From: Acanthochlamys bracteata
Taxonomy: Eukaryota > Streptophyta > Magnoliopsida > Pandanales > Velloziaceae
Assembly (NCBI GenBank): GCA_019914995.1
Contig: CM034134.1
Coordinates: 1,072,145-1,136,144, forward strand
Direction: 5' to 3'
DNA: 64,000 nt
The notes below the pieces were generated by a model. That model ran no database searches and had not been told where the DNA came from. It saw nothing but the letters and a program-made list of their open reading frames with translations. This document shows, in pieces, positions 34,800-46,548 of the stretch. A program made the position numbers and the translations under genes. Positions within the stretch are counted from its first letter, which is position 1, and each line of letters opens with the position of its first letter.

Positions 34800-36190
34800 A
34801 AGCGAATCAAACTCTTCGGACATGGCCCGACGCCATTTAGGATCTTTAAGGGCTTGGGTCGTATTTGTTGGTTCTAAGTCATTAGAGGCGGATAGTTGAG
34901 CTGTCAAGTTGAGTTTTTGAATGGGCTTGTGTATGTTGTTCTTGGATCTAGTTTGCATGGGATGGTTATTGTTGGTTGAAGTATGGGGTTCACAGAAAGA
35001 CTCAGTATGATTGGTAGAATGGGGCACAAGTGATGTAGATGGTAAAGTTGGATTATTGGAGGGATTTTCGTGTGGGGGTGGTGATACGTTAGATGGTGTT
35101 ATGAGTGGCACTGAGGAGGGGGTAGAAATTGGAATGGTGAAAATAGGATGAGAGTACGTAACCCATGTGTCAACAGTGGTAGATTCAGGACGGGAAAGAT
35201 TACATTGAAAAGAGGAAAAAAGAAATACAGATTCAACAAATTCAATGTGACGAGACACATAAATTTTGGAGGTAGAATTATCAAGACATAGATATGCATT
35301 TTGTGTAAGAGAGTAGCCGAGAAAAATACATGGTTTGGATTGAAGGGCAAGTTTGTGAGGTGAATAAGGACGAAACCAAGGATAGCATAAACAACCAAAT
35401 ACTTGAAATTTGGAATAGTTAGGTGGATGGGAAAATATTTTTTCAAATGGAGAAGTGAATTGAAGTGCTGGAGCATGTAGACGATTAATGAGATAAACGG
35501 CAGCAGCGAAAGCATGAGACCAATATGTGAGTAGGAGAGATGCATGAGAAAGAAGAGAGAGATCAGTTTCAACAATATGACGGTGTCGTCGTTTAGAGTA
35601 TCCATTATGTTCTGGAGTATGTGGGGGGAGTGGTGAGGTGAGAAATACTATTTGTAGAGAGAAAATTTTCAAGACTTTAATATTCTCCACCATTGTCAGT
35701 GTAAAGAGTAATAATTTTATGGAAAAAATAATTTTCTACAAGAGCTTTGAAGTGAATAAAGATGTCATGCACATTAGATTTTGTTTTGAATGGGTAGAAT
35801 CATATATATTTGGTGAAGTGATCGACGAAAATAATATAATATTTGAAACCATCATGAGATATAATAGATGAAGTCCAAATATCAGAGAAAATAATTTTAA
35901 GAGGTTTAGAAGAAGTAAGAGTGGATTTGAAAAATGGTAACTTATGACTTTTATTGCAATAACAATCGTTACAAGAAAGTATTGTGGATACATGAGTAGA
36001 TAGTTGTAACTGACCATTAGATATGATATGTTTGAAGATTTGAAAAGATGGATGTCCTAGTCTATGATGCCATTCGGATAAAAAAGTTTTGACACTGGAT
36101 AGAGTAAGTAATGGTGAAGATTGGATTGGTGTGATTGGTCACTCATAAACGCCATCTTTAGTTCGCCCTTGAAGAAGTTGTGCCCCTGTA
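34800..36190 (-). pseudogene. copia integrase and start of reverse transcriptase, broken
   Basis: The zinc-binding part is degraded near 36000-36150. The core shows 'FKYYIIFVDHFTKYIW', 'LYTDNGGEY' with the second catalytic aspartate, and 'TPEHNGYSKRRHRHIVETD'. From 35693 a 312-residue frame carries the C-terminal core ('FEKIFSHPPNYSKFQVFGCL') and the GKGYLxx-like linker, then '[16 protein letters not shown]' opening reverse transcriptase. It lacks a continuous frame upstream of 35693. Confidence 0.8.
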
Positions 36191-36200
36191 CGAAGGTCCT

Positions 36201-36569
36201 TCACAAGAAAAGAATGTGGTAAGTATTCAACAGAAACATTATTGGTGAGGCAAAATTGAGAATAGAGATTAAATTCTTTTTCATGCTTGGCACACAAAGA
36301 ACATTATTGAGTGTAAAATTATGAGTAGAGAAAGGTAGAAAAGTGGAACCAGTATGGATGATTGATAAACCCGTGCCATCTCCAATCATAATGTCGTCGG
36401 AACCATTGTAGGGAGAGTGAAGCGGGAGATTGTTGAGATCGCCGGTAACGTGATGGGATGCACTACCGTCAAGTAGCCAAGAGAAAGTTTCTGCGCCGGT
36501 ATTAGTTGCAAAGTTAGCTCGTGGCTGCCATGAGGTAAGATTTGTTCCAGATCCGCGGTTGATTGGCAC
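36201..36569 (-). pseudogene. copia protease region
   Basis: The frame contains 'WLLDGSASHHVTGDL' and 'DDIMIGDGTGLSI'. Copia aspartic proteases have D-S/T-G-A at the active site; here the order reads D-G-S-A, so the catalytic triplet appears damaged. The frame ends at 36201 and the integrase follows in other frames. Confidence 0.8.
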
Positions 36570-37501
36570 TTAGTTGGTTAGTACTTGATTGATCGGTACT
36601 AGACGAAAGGAAGCGCACCGCTTAGCTGAGTGTCCTTGAGTGCCACATATTTGACAACGACCAAGATATGGTCTTGGTGAAGGGCGATCACCATTTGATA
36701 TTGGCATTGAGGAGCCGGTGTTGGAAGACATAGTGGGACGAGAAGAGCCTGTGTGATCAGAGTTGAAAGAGGAACGAGGCATTGAATTTCTGTGCTCTGG
36801 ATTAGCAGTCGCTGGTGTTGGTTGAGCCTTTGATATTATATTGCGATGAGTGGCTTCAAGAGTGAGGAGTTTTTCATGTAGTTCCTCAAGTGAGATTAGG
36901 GTCTCGCGAATTTGGAGAGCAAAAACAAGATCATGAAATTCATCGCTAAGACCATCTTGAATTTTTTCAAGTAGGTCTTCGGCATCCATAGGGGTACCAA
37001 GTAGTGCAAGTTTATCAACATACCCTTTAATTCTTCGTAAGTATTCAGTAACACTTTGAGAACCCTTTTGAGAATTTTTGAGATGACTTCGAATTTGTAG
37101 ACGGCGACCGCGTATTGGCTTGGCATAAGTGTTGGCAAGAATAGCCAAGCGTCACTAGAGATAATGGCACCGGCAATAAATGAAATAATGTTTGGAGAGA
37201 TAGATCCAATGAATGCATTGAGGATTAACTGATTTTGACGTTTCTAGTGAATATAAGCTACATTGGTAATTACTGAACTATCTATAGTAATAGTAGGTGA
37301 TGGACACGGTTTAGATCCATCAATAAAGCCAATGAGATCAAAACCAATAAGAAGAGTGTTGAATTGGAACTTTCAGGAGATATAGTTTGTATCATTGAGT
37401 TTTAATGGAGCTTGAACGACAACGTTGATGGCAATCAATTATTGATTGGAGTCTTGAGTAGTGATAGAAAAATTACTAGATGATATAGAGATAGTGGCCA
37501 T
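36570..37501 (-). pseudogene. copia gag (UBN2-like) with zinc knuckle, broken
   Basis: The start codon at 37499-37501 opens 'MATISISSSNFSITTQ', and stop codons interrupt the first part. From 37148 the frame is open for 192 residues with 'VTEYLRRIKGYVDKLALLG' and 'LEELHEKLLTLEATHRN', as in copia gag. It ends with a complete CCHC knuckle 'CQICGTQGHSAKRC' at about 36615-36656. Gag would package the element's RNA; the broken N-terminus means this copy cannot. Confidence 0.85.
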
Positions 37502-37584
37502 TAATAGTATTTGAAACTACTGAGTTAGGGAAAAAAAATTTGAGAAGAGATAGAGCTCGTTAGAACAATAGTGGCTCTGATATC

Positions 37585-37814
37585 ATATAGAGAATTATAA
37601 TCAATGATTTATTTTTCTTTATTAATATGAGTACATATATATATATATATATATATATATTCAAAGTTTCAAAAATTAAATATTTATAAAATCTAATATT
37701 TCTAAAATTAATCCAAATTAAATATTTCTAAAATAAAATAAAATCTAGTCTTTATAAATAAAATTTTTTTAAATTAAGCATTCTAAATATAGAAAGAAAT
37801 TAAATATCTTTTCA
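37585..37814 (-). repeat. 5' LTR of the copia element
   Basis: About 230 bp, starting TGAAAAGATATTT on the minus strand. It is longer than its partner mainly through an (AT)n expansion at about 37632-37662 and small indels. The inner end lies directly beside the primer-binding site. Confidence 0.8.
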
Positions 37815-37819
37815 ATATA

Positions 37820-39770
37820 TTGCCACCGCTATTTAGGTAGAGCAGATACAGAGAAGAGATAGGAAGGAATGAAAAAAGATGAAAAAACCATCAATAAGAC
37901 TACATCAAGATAATCATTTTTATAATAATTCTTGAGGAATAGAAACAGCACGGCCACTACTTGACTATTTATAGATCAAAGTCAGTAGACTAGTCCAGTA
38001 ATGAGTGCTAGAGATGTTATAGGTATACCTATTATTAATCGAATGTAAAACTAATTTGTGTAAAGGAAATGGTGAGATGTTTAATTTTGAGAAAAAGGAA
38101 AAAGTATCTTTTTTCTGTTGATGGTTTATCGTGCAAAGGACAAAACTAATAAGGATTTGTAATATTCAGGTGATATTTGAAAATAATTTTTAATGTCTTT
38201 TATTTTCAATATTTTTCATATGTTTAATATAAATTTTATAATATTTTATGATAAAAATAAAAATTATTTTTGAAAATTTTTGAAATATTTTTTATTTAAA
38301 AAAACTCATTTTTAAAAACATTACCAAATTAGACGCAGGTTGAAGCACGATACGCGTGGAGACAAGTCGATAATTTTCACTTTTGATGAATCCTTTTGAA
38401 AAGGTGTGAAGTTTGGAGACCATTATAAGGGTTCTTTTGTCAAAACGTTCCAAAACAATAAATTTTAATTTTTTAATTTATATTTTTTAATATAGTTTTT
38501 ATAATATTTAAAAACTTTATTTAAAAATTTTAAAAATATAAAAAAAGTTATATAAATTTGTTTTATTATTATTTAATAAAAATATAATTTATAATTTCTG
38601 CGATGGGAAAAGAATGAGTAATCATCTAAATTAATGAAAGTTTGACTCAAACTATCTTTAATATATATTTTTTTGTTCTAAATTTAAAGACTAACCTACT
38701 TAGTGTGAAGCAGTTGTAGAAAAAGGAATACGATATTTAATTCACAGATAGAGTATATTGAATGCAAAATCCACGATTGAGTTTAATTGCTCGAGTCAAT
38801 ATCGCGACAAATTACGGCTGCGTTTCGTGTAGTGCGTACCAAATGCAGCAGCTTTTTATTTTTTATTTATTTTATATATTTTAATATATATTTTATAAAT
38901 ATTTAAAAATTTTATTTAAAATTTAGATAGTATAAAAAAATTTTATATAAGATCTTTTTATTACATATTTTTATTATTTTTTAAAAATAAAAAAAATAAA
39001 ACTTTTTTTAAAAAAATAAAAATATCTCATATTTTATAAAAACTTTATTTTATAAGTAATTTTAAAATTCTATTACGTATTTTTGTTTATCTCTGCTTTG
39101 TTTGTAAAATTGAGGAGAATTTTGATATTGCGTTTGAAAAAGTTTTTTTTTATTTTTAATTTTATTTTTTTAATATTTATTTTATAAATATTTAAAAATT
39201 TTAAAAATATAAAAAGATTTTATATAGTGAAAATTTATATTATATATTTTATTATTTTTGTTAGATAAAAATAAAAATATTTTTTATTTTAAAAAAAATT
39301 TATTTTATAAACATTTCAGAATGATGTGCCATAGTTGTAAATTTTTGTTATACTCACTTTAAGTTTAGTTCGTGAAGATTTTATAGAAATATTTAGTTTT
39401 GATTTTTAACTATTTTATAATATTTAATAAACTTATTAAAATTTTTAAATATTAAAAAAAAGTATATCATAAAATTTTGTTATTATTTATTATTATTATT
39501 CTTTTAAAATAAAAAATAAAACTTTTTTAAAAACATTTATAATATATTTTTTTATTTAAAAAAATTATTATAAATACTGCCAAATAATTCCCTATAATAG
39601 CAAGTTTTTCAAAAATTGCTTATCCTTCGAAATGTCTATGAAAAATTTGTTATTAATTTTTTTAGCAAAAGGAAAAATATTTTTGTTTTGAAAAAGCTCT
39701 TTTTGCAAAAACATTTCAAATATACCCTACCTCCACGTGTCTATAAATCACCGTCCGCTTCCTGAATCGA
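37820..39770. other. Intergenic DNA upstream of CCZ1, repeat-rich
   Basis: No gene is seen. Copies of the AT-rich foldback family follow one another at about 38165-38335, 38430-38600, 38820-39080, 39128-39325 and 39385-39590. At 37850-37880 a 30-bp stretch with 'gagaagagataggaaggaat' repeats one at 32137-32167 on the other side of the copia element. Confidence 0.55.
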
Positions 39771-39779
39771 CAGAATCTT

Positions 39780-40393
39780 CTCAGTACACCGATTGAGGTG
39801 AAGTTTTTCCTACCAGAGTTCACAATCCATCAATTTCTTTGTCTTTCTTTGTCGTCTTCTTTTTCGCTAAAAATTTTTTTCCGATCTCCGGTGATGTTGG
39901 GATGTGGGATGCAGGCCTGCTGATGTACTGATCCAAATCACAAGATTGGACGAAACTCAGAGGGAAATTGTTGATTATAGAAAAAGTTTCAAATGCTTGT
40001 TGGTAAGCTTATCTACCTTTCTGTTGAGATGAGAGATCGAGAATCCTTGAGGCCTTTTCGTGATTTCTACTGGTTGAGTTCAATTCTTTGAACAATTAGT
40101 CGTTGTGGTGATAGTTTGATTTAGATTGAGAATTGAGGTCTTAGGCTTTTGGATTTTGCATTGAATATAACGTCAAAACTTGCCTTGGATGATAGATGCT
40201 TCTTGATTTTATCTGTCATTGTTGCTCGATTATGTAGACTATGCTACTTCTTGATCACTACCGTGATTATGCTTATGTGCGATTATGTAGCTTTTTCCTA
40301 TGAAATCTCTTTGTATATTTGCTTGGACTCTTATTATGCAATTTACAGTAATTACTCATATATGCGATTTTTGTCAGTGCTTCTTCTTTCCAG
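39780..40393 (+). other. CCZ1 5' UTR exon and leader intron, with a small upstream ORF
   Basis: A likely non-coding first exon ends at 40002 with TTG|GTAAGC. The leader intron runs to an acceptor TTTCCAG just before 40394. Joined, the exon-end ATG at 39993 would read six codons (MLVGDC) and stop before the main start. This is inferred from splice signals only. Confidence 0.5.
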
Positions 40394-40418
40394 GTGATTG
40401 TTAGTTAGGGCTATTTAT

Positions 40419-43400
40419 ATGATGGTTACGATCGAAGGCATCAAACTATGTATTTTTGACCCCACGAGGGGACAACATGAAGGCCAAGAGCTTGACAAGA
40501 TATTGTTCTTCTTCCCGACGGACTGCCCTTATACTGAACAGCTGTCTGTAATAGGACTTTCTGAGGGACTTATCACGTTTACGAGGTATAGATTCTGTGA
40601 ACCAATTTGTTTGATTTATACGAATAAAACCATTTCTTTTATTTACTAGAAAGTGAATAATAATAGGTTCTTTTAGTTGAGGTGATTTTCTCCTTTATTA
40701 AATCATGAGTGTATGAGGCCGTGAAAGATCAATCTTGAAGGTCAAGTATCATTATGATAGTTAGGCTACAAATGATCAGGAATATCAAAATTACCTTCTT
40801 AATTCCTTTTTTATTTATGTAGCTTTCCGTTCAACTAACATATCTACATGTCTCTATTGACTACATCTCCTTGGAGAGAGTCTACGCCTTCAATAGGATC
40901 AAGGCTTTATCATAGTCTCTGGCTTGTTAGAGAAAGTTTGCACCGTTTTTCCTCAAAATAATCAAATACTTATTGGTTGAGTAAGATGAGGGAGAATGCA
41001 TTAGTGGACTCGATGGAAATCTTTCCTTAACTAAATGCTTTCTTGAATAACAACAATGACAGGAACTAAGCTTTTCTTATTAAGTGGGGCTGGCTACATG
41101 AATCTATGTACCCTCTTATAAATGATAACCTCAGTCTTGCCAATAGCGAGTAAAATATAAAAGTTCTACTTAAATGGCAATCCTCTTAAAGTAATTTCCT
41201 TCCAATAAGAACTCGTTCTAATGACCGTAACTAATTGGACTCTCCCCTAACTCTTGAAAGTAAAGCTTTCTCTTTATGCTTCCTCTTGTGTACAAAATGC
41301 AGTTACTTTGCTCCTTAACATTTAAATTTTTTTTTTTTTTTGTATTGCATTTTGCACATGTTATTAAGTCACTTAAACATCAGGTTTGTGCAGAATATTT
41401 TCTCCGGAAGCTGCTTGCGAATTTATTGAAGCTGATAAACACTCTCACACTTTTTATCAAGCTGAACCTGATGTTTGGATGATTATGGTAAGGTTTCCAT
41501 TTTCACAAAAAGTTTGTTATAGATCGTCTGAAATTGTGAAGGAAAATGGTTCATCTTTAGTTTGCTTGATTTCCATAATCTTTACTTCTAACTATACATT
41601 TATTCTTTATTATGAAAGAACTAAGGTTGTCTACAATGAATCTTTAGTGGTTGCAGACATGTGCAGCATATGATGGATATTTATTTGACTTCTCTTATAA
41701 CTCCTGTAGTTTTTTTTTATTCTAGCAAATCTATTTGACGCATTCTTTCAGTTCATGAACTGATTTATTTGGAATTGCTTCTCCAGATCCTTGAAAAGAC
41801 TAAGGAAACTGATCCTGTTGGGAGGTCTGAAGATCTACGAGCAATTCTTAAAGAAATTCATTCTCTTTTCACAACTTTTAATGGATCTTTACGTTCCCTA
41901 CTTGAGAAGCAGCCTAGCGGTGAACTTGCTCGAAGTTATTTGTATTCCTTTGTGATAGACTACTTGAATGGTAAGATGGTTGTCTGTGTTGTTATCCATT
42001 AAATTATCTGTTTCTTATTATTGGTGCTGATATATAATTGCTTTTGTGGTTCTTTTGCACCTCTAGGATGTAGAGTGCTGATGTTAATGTTTTTATGTAA
42101 TGCATCAGTGCTTCTGCGTAAGTTTTGTGTGTCTTACATTTGAGTGTATTTTTGCACCAGATTTTCATGTGGGAAAGAAATACCAAATACCATCATTTCG
42201 TGATTGTCTAAAAGAACGTGGAACTGTCCAAGTGTTGACAGTGTCAAGAGAAGTAGCAATTGAACTTCAGGTCTGTCTGAATACTTGACAAGTTTCCTGC
42301 TACAAAGCAAAAAGACATCATATGATAGTTCACACGGCTACACCTTGCAAACTTGCTAGTTTGGTATTTCATTTTCTAGTATCTCTAACTGCTCAGTTTT
42401 ATGCTCCTTTCATAGTTATCTTTATTTTAACTTTGAAATTTCTTAGGTCAAGAATCAAGTTTTTAAAAGCAGTAACCTTGAAAGTTTAAAGAAAATGCAT
42501 TTAAGATGTGATTTAAGATAATATCCATGAAACAATGCTAGAGTATATCGACCGTCACTACTTCTAACTCAACACAAAAACTTTCTAGAGAACAAAGAAG
42601 AGGCTAGATCACATGTATATAAACTATAGACTCTCATACAATGAACTGTAGTAGATCATTAAGGGGCTGTTTGAATATAGGGACAAATATTCCTGTAGTT
42701 TTCCAAGACCAGATGTAGTCGTTATGTTCCTACAGGTTTAAATTAGTGTATTCAAAGCCCAAACAAGTGTTTGGATGACACCGTCCAAACCCCAGTATCA
42801 GAATTGTTCATCTCCTTCCTTCTTGTTATTTGTCCTTCTACTTGAAGAACTTTAAATTAAAATTTATTCACAAAATAGTTAATGAAGTAAGGTAATCCCA
42901 TGCATAAATGATCAAGATTATATAAAATTTATAACATATAACTACCATTTTTTAGGAAGTTCTATCCATACAAAATATACATGTAGAAAATGTTGATGAA
43001 TAAAGAAAAACAAAGGATGGTGCTAGTGATGCGTAATGGAGAAAGAAGAGGATGCTGGAACAATGAGGAATGGGAAATACATCAGAATGTAACATGACAT
43101 TGAATCCTGATGGCCCATGAAAAGCTAATGAGGTCATGATAATTTTCTAGCAATGATGTTGGAGTTCCGACGGTATGACTAGCAATGGTGGCAGGAAAAG
43201 TTGCAGACCGTGTCAGCGATGCGGCGGCTGAGGTCATGACGGGGATGGTTGTGGATTGCTGCTGTTGTGTCGCAAAGGAGAAAAAGTGGCACTGCATAAG
43301 AAGGGAAGAAAGAACTAGAGGGAGATAGAACGTAGATCTGAGTGATTTTGTTCTTTCCATTAGTAGGAATGGTTTTTTTTTTTCTAGATTTTATGCTGAC

Positions 43401-46400
43401 TCTAAAAGAGTTCCCAAACACTCAAGTTAAGAAAAAATTTACGACAGCTAAAAAAGTTAGACTTTACTGTGAAATACTCTGGTTTTGAATTAAGATCCAA
43501 ATTGCGCTAAGCTTGTAACTTATTTGGATACTCATCGATGGGCTATGATTGATCATTAAGACTGCAACTTGTATGAAAGTGGGGTCAAAGAGAATCTCAG
43601 CTAAGAGGAAGCGAGTTGACGTCAATATCGTAATAACTACAACTATGGAAGTAGGAAGCAAGCTGTATAATCATGCAAGCAAGTGGTGTTGCCGAAAGTC
43701 CTAACTAAAGCTTGTATGATATGGTTTTCAAAATCACTAGCACCTCTGTCTCAAATGATACCCTAGCAGCCCCATGTTAGAGCATGGGTGGGCATACAAT
43801 GTAGAGGTGACCATGCACTTGCTTTAATATGCTCTTGTTTGCATTTCTGTACTGCAGTAATTATTTTTTCTATTTTTTCCTTGGATTTCTTGTACATGGC
43901 TCAAGATTCTTAGAGATTGTGTATGTTCTATTGTAACTGATGCCTATATACTTTGTTTAATGCAGCTCATGTAGCCTTATGTTGTATATTAGCTGAGACT
44001 TTAATTGGCTACAGCTAATAGACATTTTACCTTGATCTTTTTTGCAGTCACTTATGACAGTACTGAGTTGTTCATGTGGTCCAAATGTTGCATGCAAATC
44101 ACTCATCTTATTTGAGAACCTACTAGTCTCAACAACACTTTCACCTGTATGGTTTTTACTTCCTCTTCCTTGCTAAACTTTTCTTTCTGCTGTCTGGGTT
44201 TTCTAATGACTCGAACCAGGGATCCCTAATGCACTTTATACCTGCTCCCGACAGGAGGACACTGTAAATATTTTTACGTATGCTGTTATGAGGTTAACTC
44301 CACAGGCTCTATCCTCCGGCTCAAGTTCCTGGTCATATTCACGTTTGGCATCTACCGCACCTTATTTAGCACTTGGTGCTAGTATTGAAAACATTGGCTT
44401 CGCTCCAGACGGTTCTGTTCTGCAAAATGCTCAAGCTGGTCGTGATACTTCAATCGGAGGACAAAGTACAAGAAGCCATGTTCCAAGACCATTGCAACGT
44501 GATAAATGGTCAAAAGGAAAAGATGGTTTTCTAGAGACTGACATCTGGGGAAGGGAAGTTGGTAACATAACGCCAGTCATCCCGTCAGTATGGCTTCAGC
44601 AAATAAAGGAAAGGATGTATCTTTTAGTAAATCAGCATAAGGGCATGACAATTGTACTCCTGGTTCCTGTTTTTTCTTTGCTAAATAGTGAGCAAGGGTT
44701 AACTTTGGTGAAGCAACAAGTCCTTGAAAATGTCAGTATTTTTCCTGCATTGCTTCTTTGATTTATACTGGTTCTCTGTTTATGAATCCCCTCATGCAAC
44801 GAACTTGATTTTTAGCTCCTTGAGAATATTTTCTTTTTTTTTTATAGATACTAATGGAGATATTAACTTAGTTATCATTTTGCAAATTTTGGTTGTGGAG
44901 GGTTACTACTTGTTTTGGTTTATAGTTGCAATTTTGCCATCATGTGCCTAGTCTTTTCCTTTTATACTTTAAAATTTCACTTAGTGGAGCTGCTTAACAT
45001 ATATTCTTTTGATTCTATTAGTTATGATTCCACATGTGGCAAATGGCAGGCTTCACAGAAGATTATAAAGATCGAAGAAAAACTGTCAAGAGGTTGGGGT
45101 GGTGAAAATGCTTACCATGTCAGTGGGTATCGCTATCTATTAATTGATAGTGATAGAATTATATCCAGAGCATCCCCCCCAGGGAAGGTTGCAACTCTAA
45201 CAAAGGCAAGAAAACTGTGTGAAATTTACATTCTGAAGTGCGCCGTAATTAGTGTAGCTGGCATCTTATTTTGTAGCTGGCAGGAGGATTTCAAGAGTAG
45301 ATTGTCTGACAGCTCATGCTAGGATTTGGGACATAATAGTTTATCTGACAACTTGAGCTCTGCTTAGCAGCTTAGATGAATAATGTCGATTTCTTCGTGT
45401 GCACTAGAACTGCATTCTGAGATGTTCTTGTGGTTCATGATTACAGCAGCAATTTTTAAAGGATTTTGATGCACAGATATAGCTGGTTAGTATCATCACA
45501 GATGCATTCCTGAGATTCTGGAAGATGTTCTTGTGGCTCATGATTACATCAGCACTCTTTAAAAGAATTTCGATGCATGCATATAGCTATTTGTATTTCA
45601 CAAATGCATTCCTGAGACTGAACTTGTTACTTGCTTCATACACAAGAGGCTTTAGTACATTTTGGCTCATATCGGTTATTTGTGATTTTAGTTGTGCATT
45701 TCTCCATATATTTCATGAGTCTCCCATTGATCAGTCACCTGAATTTGTCTCCCAACAGGAATCCTTACTATCACTTAATAAGCTAAGGGAAGACGTGGAC
45801 TTAGAGAAGAACAGAGCTCGAATGGAGAATCCAGAGCATGAAAAAGATTTGGAAGTGTGCATTCGAGCAAAAAACAATGCTTGGACTATTGCAAAACTAA
45901 ATAGAGGGAGGGAGCTTTTGATGGTCTTGGAGAAGGCAAGTGAAACACTCATGTATGCAACCGAAGCTGTTGAGAAGTTCAGTAACAGGTATTGTCATTC
46001 TGTTTGCATATATATGAGACCATCTGCTTAAGAATGGTTCAGTATAGTTAGTCCTACCTTACTGTATTTTATTGAGCACCATTTGTGATGATTTAAGTCC
46101 CCATTAATAGAAAGTCCAAACCTGTGACTTACAGATAATGAAAATGTTTATATTGACTCTGGATGATTAGAGATGTGCTTCTGCAACTAATCAAAGTAGA
46201 ATCTCCCTGGTGATCTGTTATGATTGTGAGTAGTAGCATGAGTTTTTGGCTTTGGAAATAGGGCCCTTTTATAAGACTCATTCTAGTAGTTACGTTGCCG
46301 GTGTAAGCTTAAGTTGCTAGGGAACTATCCATTTCAAAAACTAAATAAAAGAATGAAGAAGCTTTAAGGATAAATAATTTTCTAATTTTTTTTCCATTTT

Positions 46401-46548
46401 TCAAAGAACTACATATGTATTCATGATGGTCATCTACAATCTTCGATTTACATTGTTTCTCCTATATTACATGGCAATCAGATGCTGACATGTATTGCCT
46501 TGAATTTATGTACACAGATACTGTGAAGGAGCATTCTCTTTGGATTAG
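40419..46548 (+). CDS. CCZ1: Vacuolar fusion protein CCZ1 homolog
   Basis: CCZ1 pairs with MON1 as the guanine-nucleotide exchange factor that activates RAB7 on late endosomes, driving their fusion with the vacuole. Coding exons are 40419-40585, 41394-41487, 41787-41970, 42161-42270, 44048-44146, 44255-44731, 45050-45205, 45759-45988 and 46518-46548, giving 515 residues, the length of the Arabidopsis protein. Typical segments are 'LSVIGLSEGLITFTRIFSPE', 'WGGENAYHVSGYRYLLID' and 'RASPPGKVATLTKESLLSLN'. The N-terminal third is the longin-type region. Intron 7 begins GC instead of GT. A second ATG lies one codon downstream of the chosen start, which I took as the first in frame. Intron 1 has a reversed LINE end. 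Confidence 0.93.
41045..41115 (-). mobile_element. RTE-type LINE 3' terminus, reversed, in CCZ1 intron 1
   Basis: The minus strand reads 'gattcatgtagccagcccca', then 'aaaagcttagttcctgtc' and an ATTGTTGTT tail. This is the same 3' end as the LINE relic at 6838-6897 in ELP2 intron 1. Little of the reverse transcriptase is left; the upstream extent is uncertain. Confidence 0.6.
42660..43412. mobile_element. Possible DNA-transposon insert in CCZ1 intron 4
   Basis: Intron 4 is much longer than its neighbours. The segment starts 'ggggctgtttgaatat' and ends 'gttcccaaacactcaag', weak inverted ends around GTTTG. Its composition differs from the flanks (a GC-richer part at 43140-43270). No transposase is visible. 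Boundaries and class are tentative. Confidence 0.3.
45421..45622 (+). repeat. Tandem duplication of about 103 bp in CCZ1 intron 7
   Basis: Two copies start 'gatgttcttgtgg' at 45421 and 45524 and both end with 'gatgcattcctgaga' or 'aatgcattcctgaga'. They differ at several sites, so the duplication is not recent. It lies wholly within the GC-AG intron. Confidence 0.85.

Larger units (their letters stand above)
33315..37814 (-). mobile_element. Ty1/copia retrotransposon, near full length but defective
   Basis: The element is flanked by a 5-bp duplication ATATA (33310-33314 and 37815-37819) and has LTRs at both ends. Inside the right LTR the minus strand reads 'TGATATCAGAGCCACTAT', a primer-binding site for initiator methionine tRNA. 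A purine run 'GCGGGGGCA' borders the left LTR. Minus-strand order is gag, protease, integrase, reverse transcriptase, RNase H, which defines copia. Stops, frameshifts and a deletion in reverse transcriptase make it non-autonomous. The LTRs differ at many positions, so it is not recent. Confidence 0.95.

Noticed and set aside
35099-35605. 168-residue minus frame
   Set aside because: Shifted frame of the copia integrase region; hydrophobic by base composition only.
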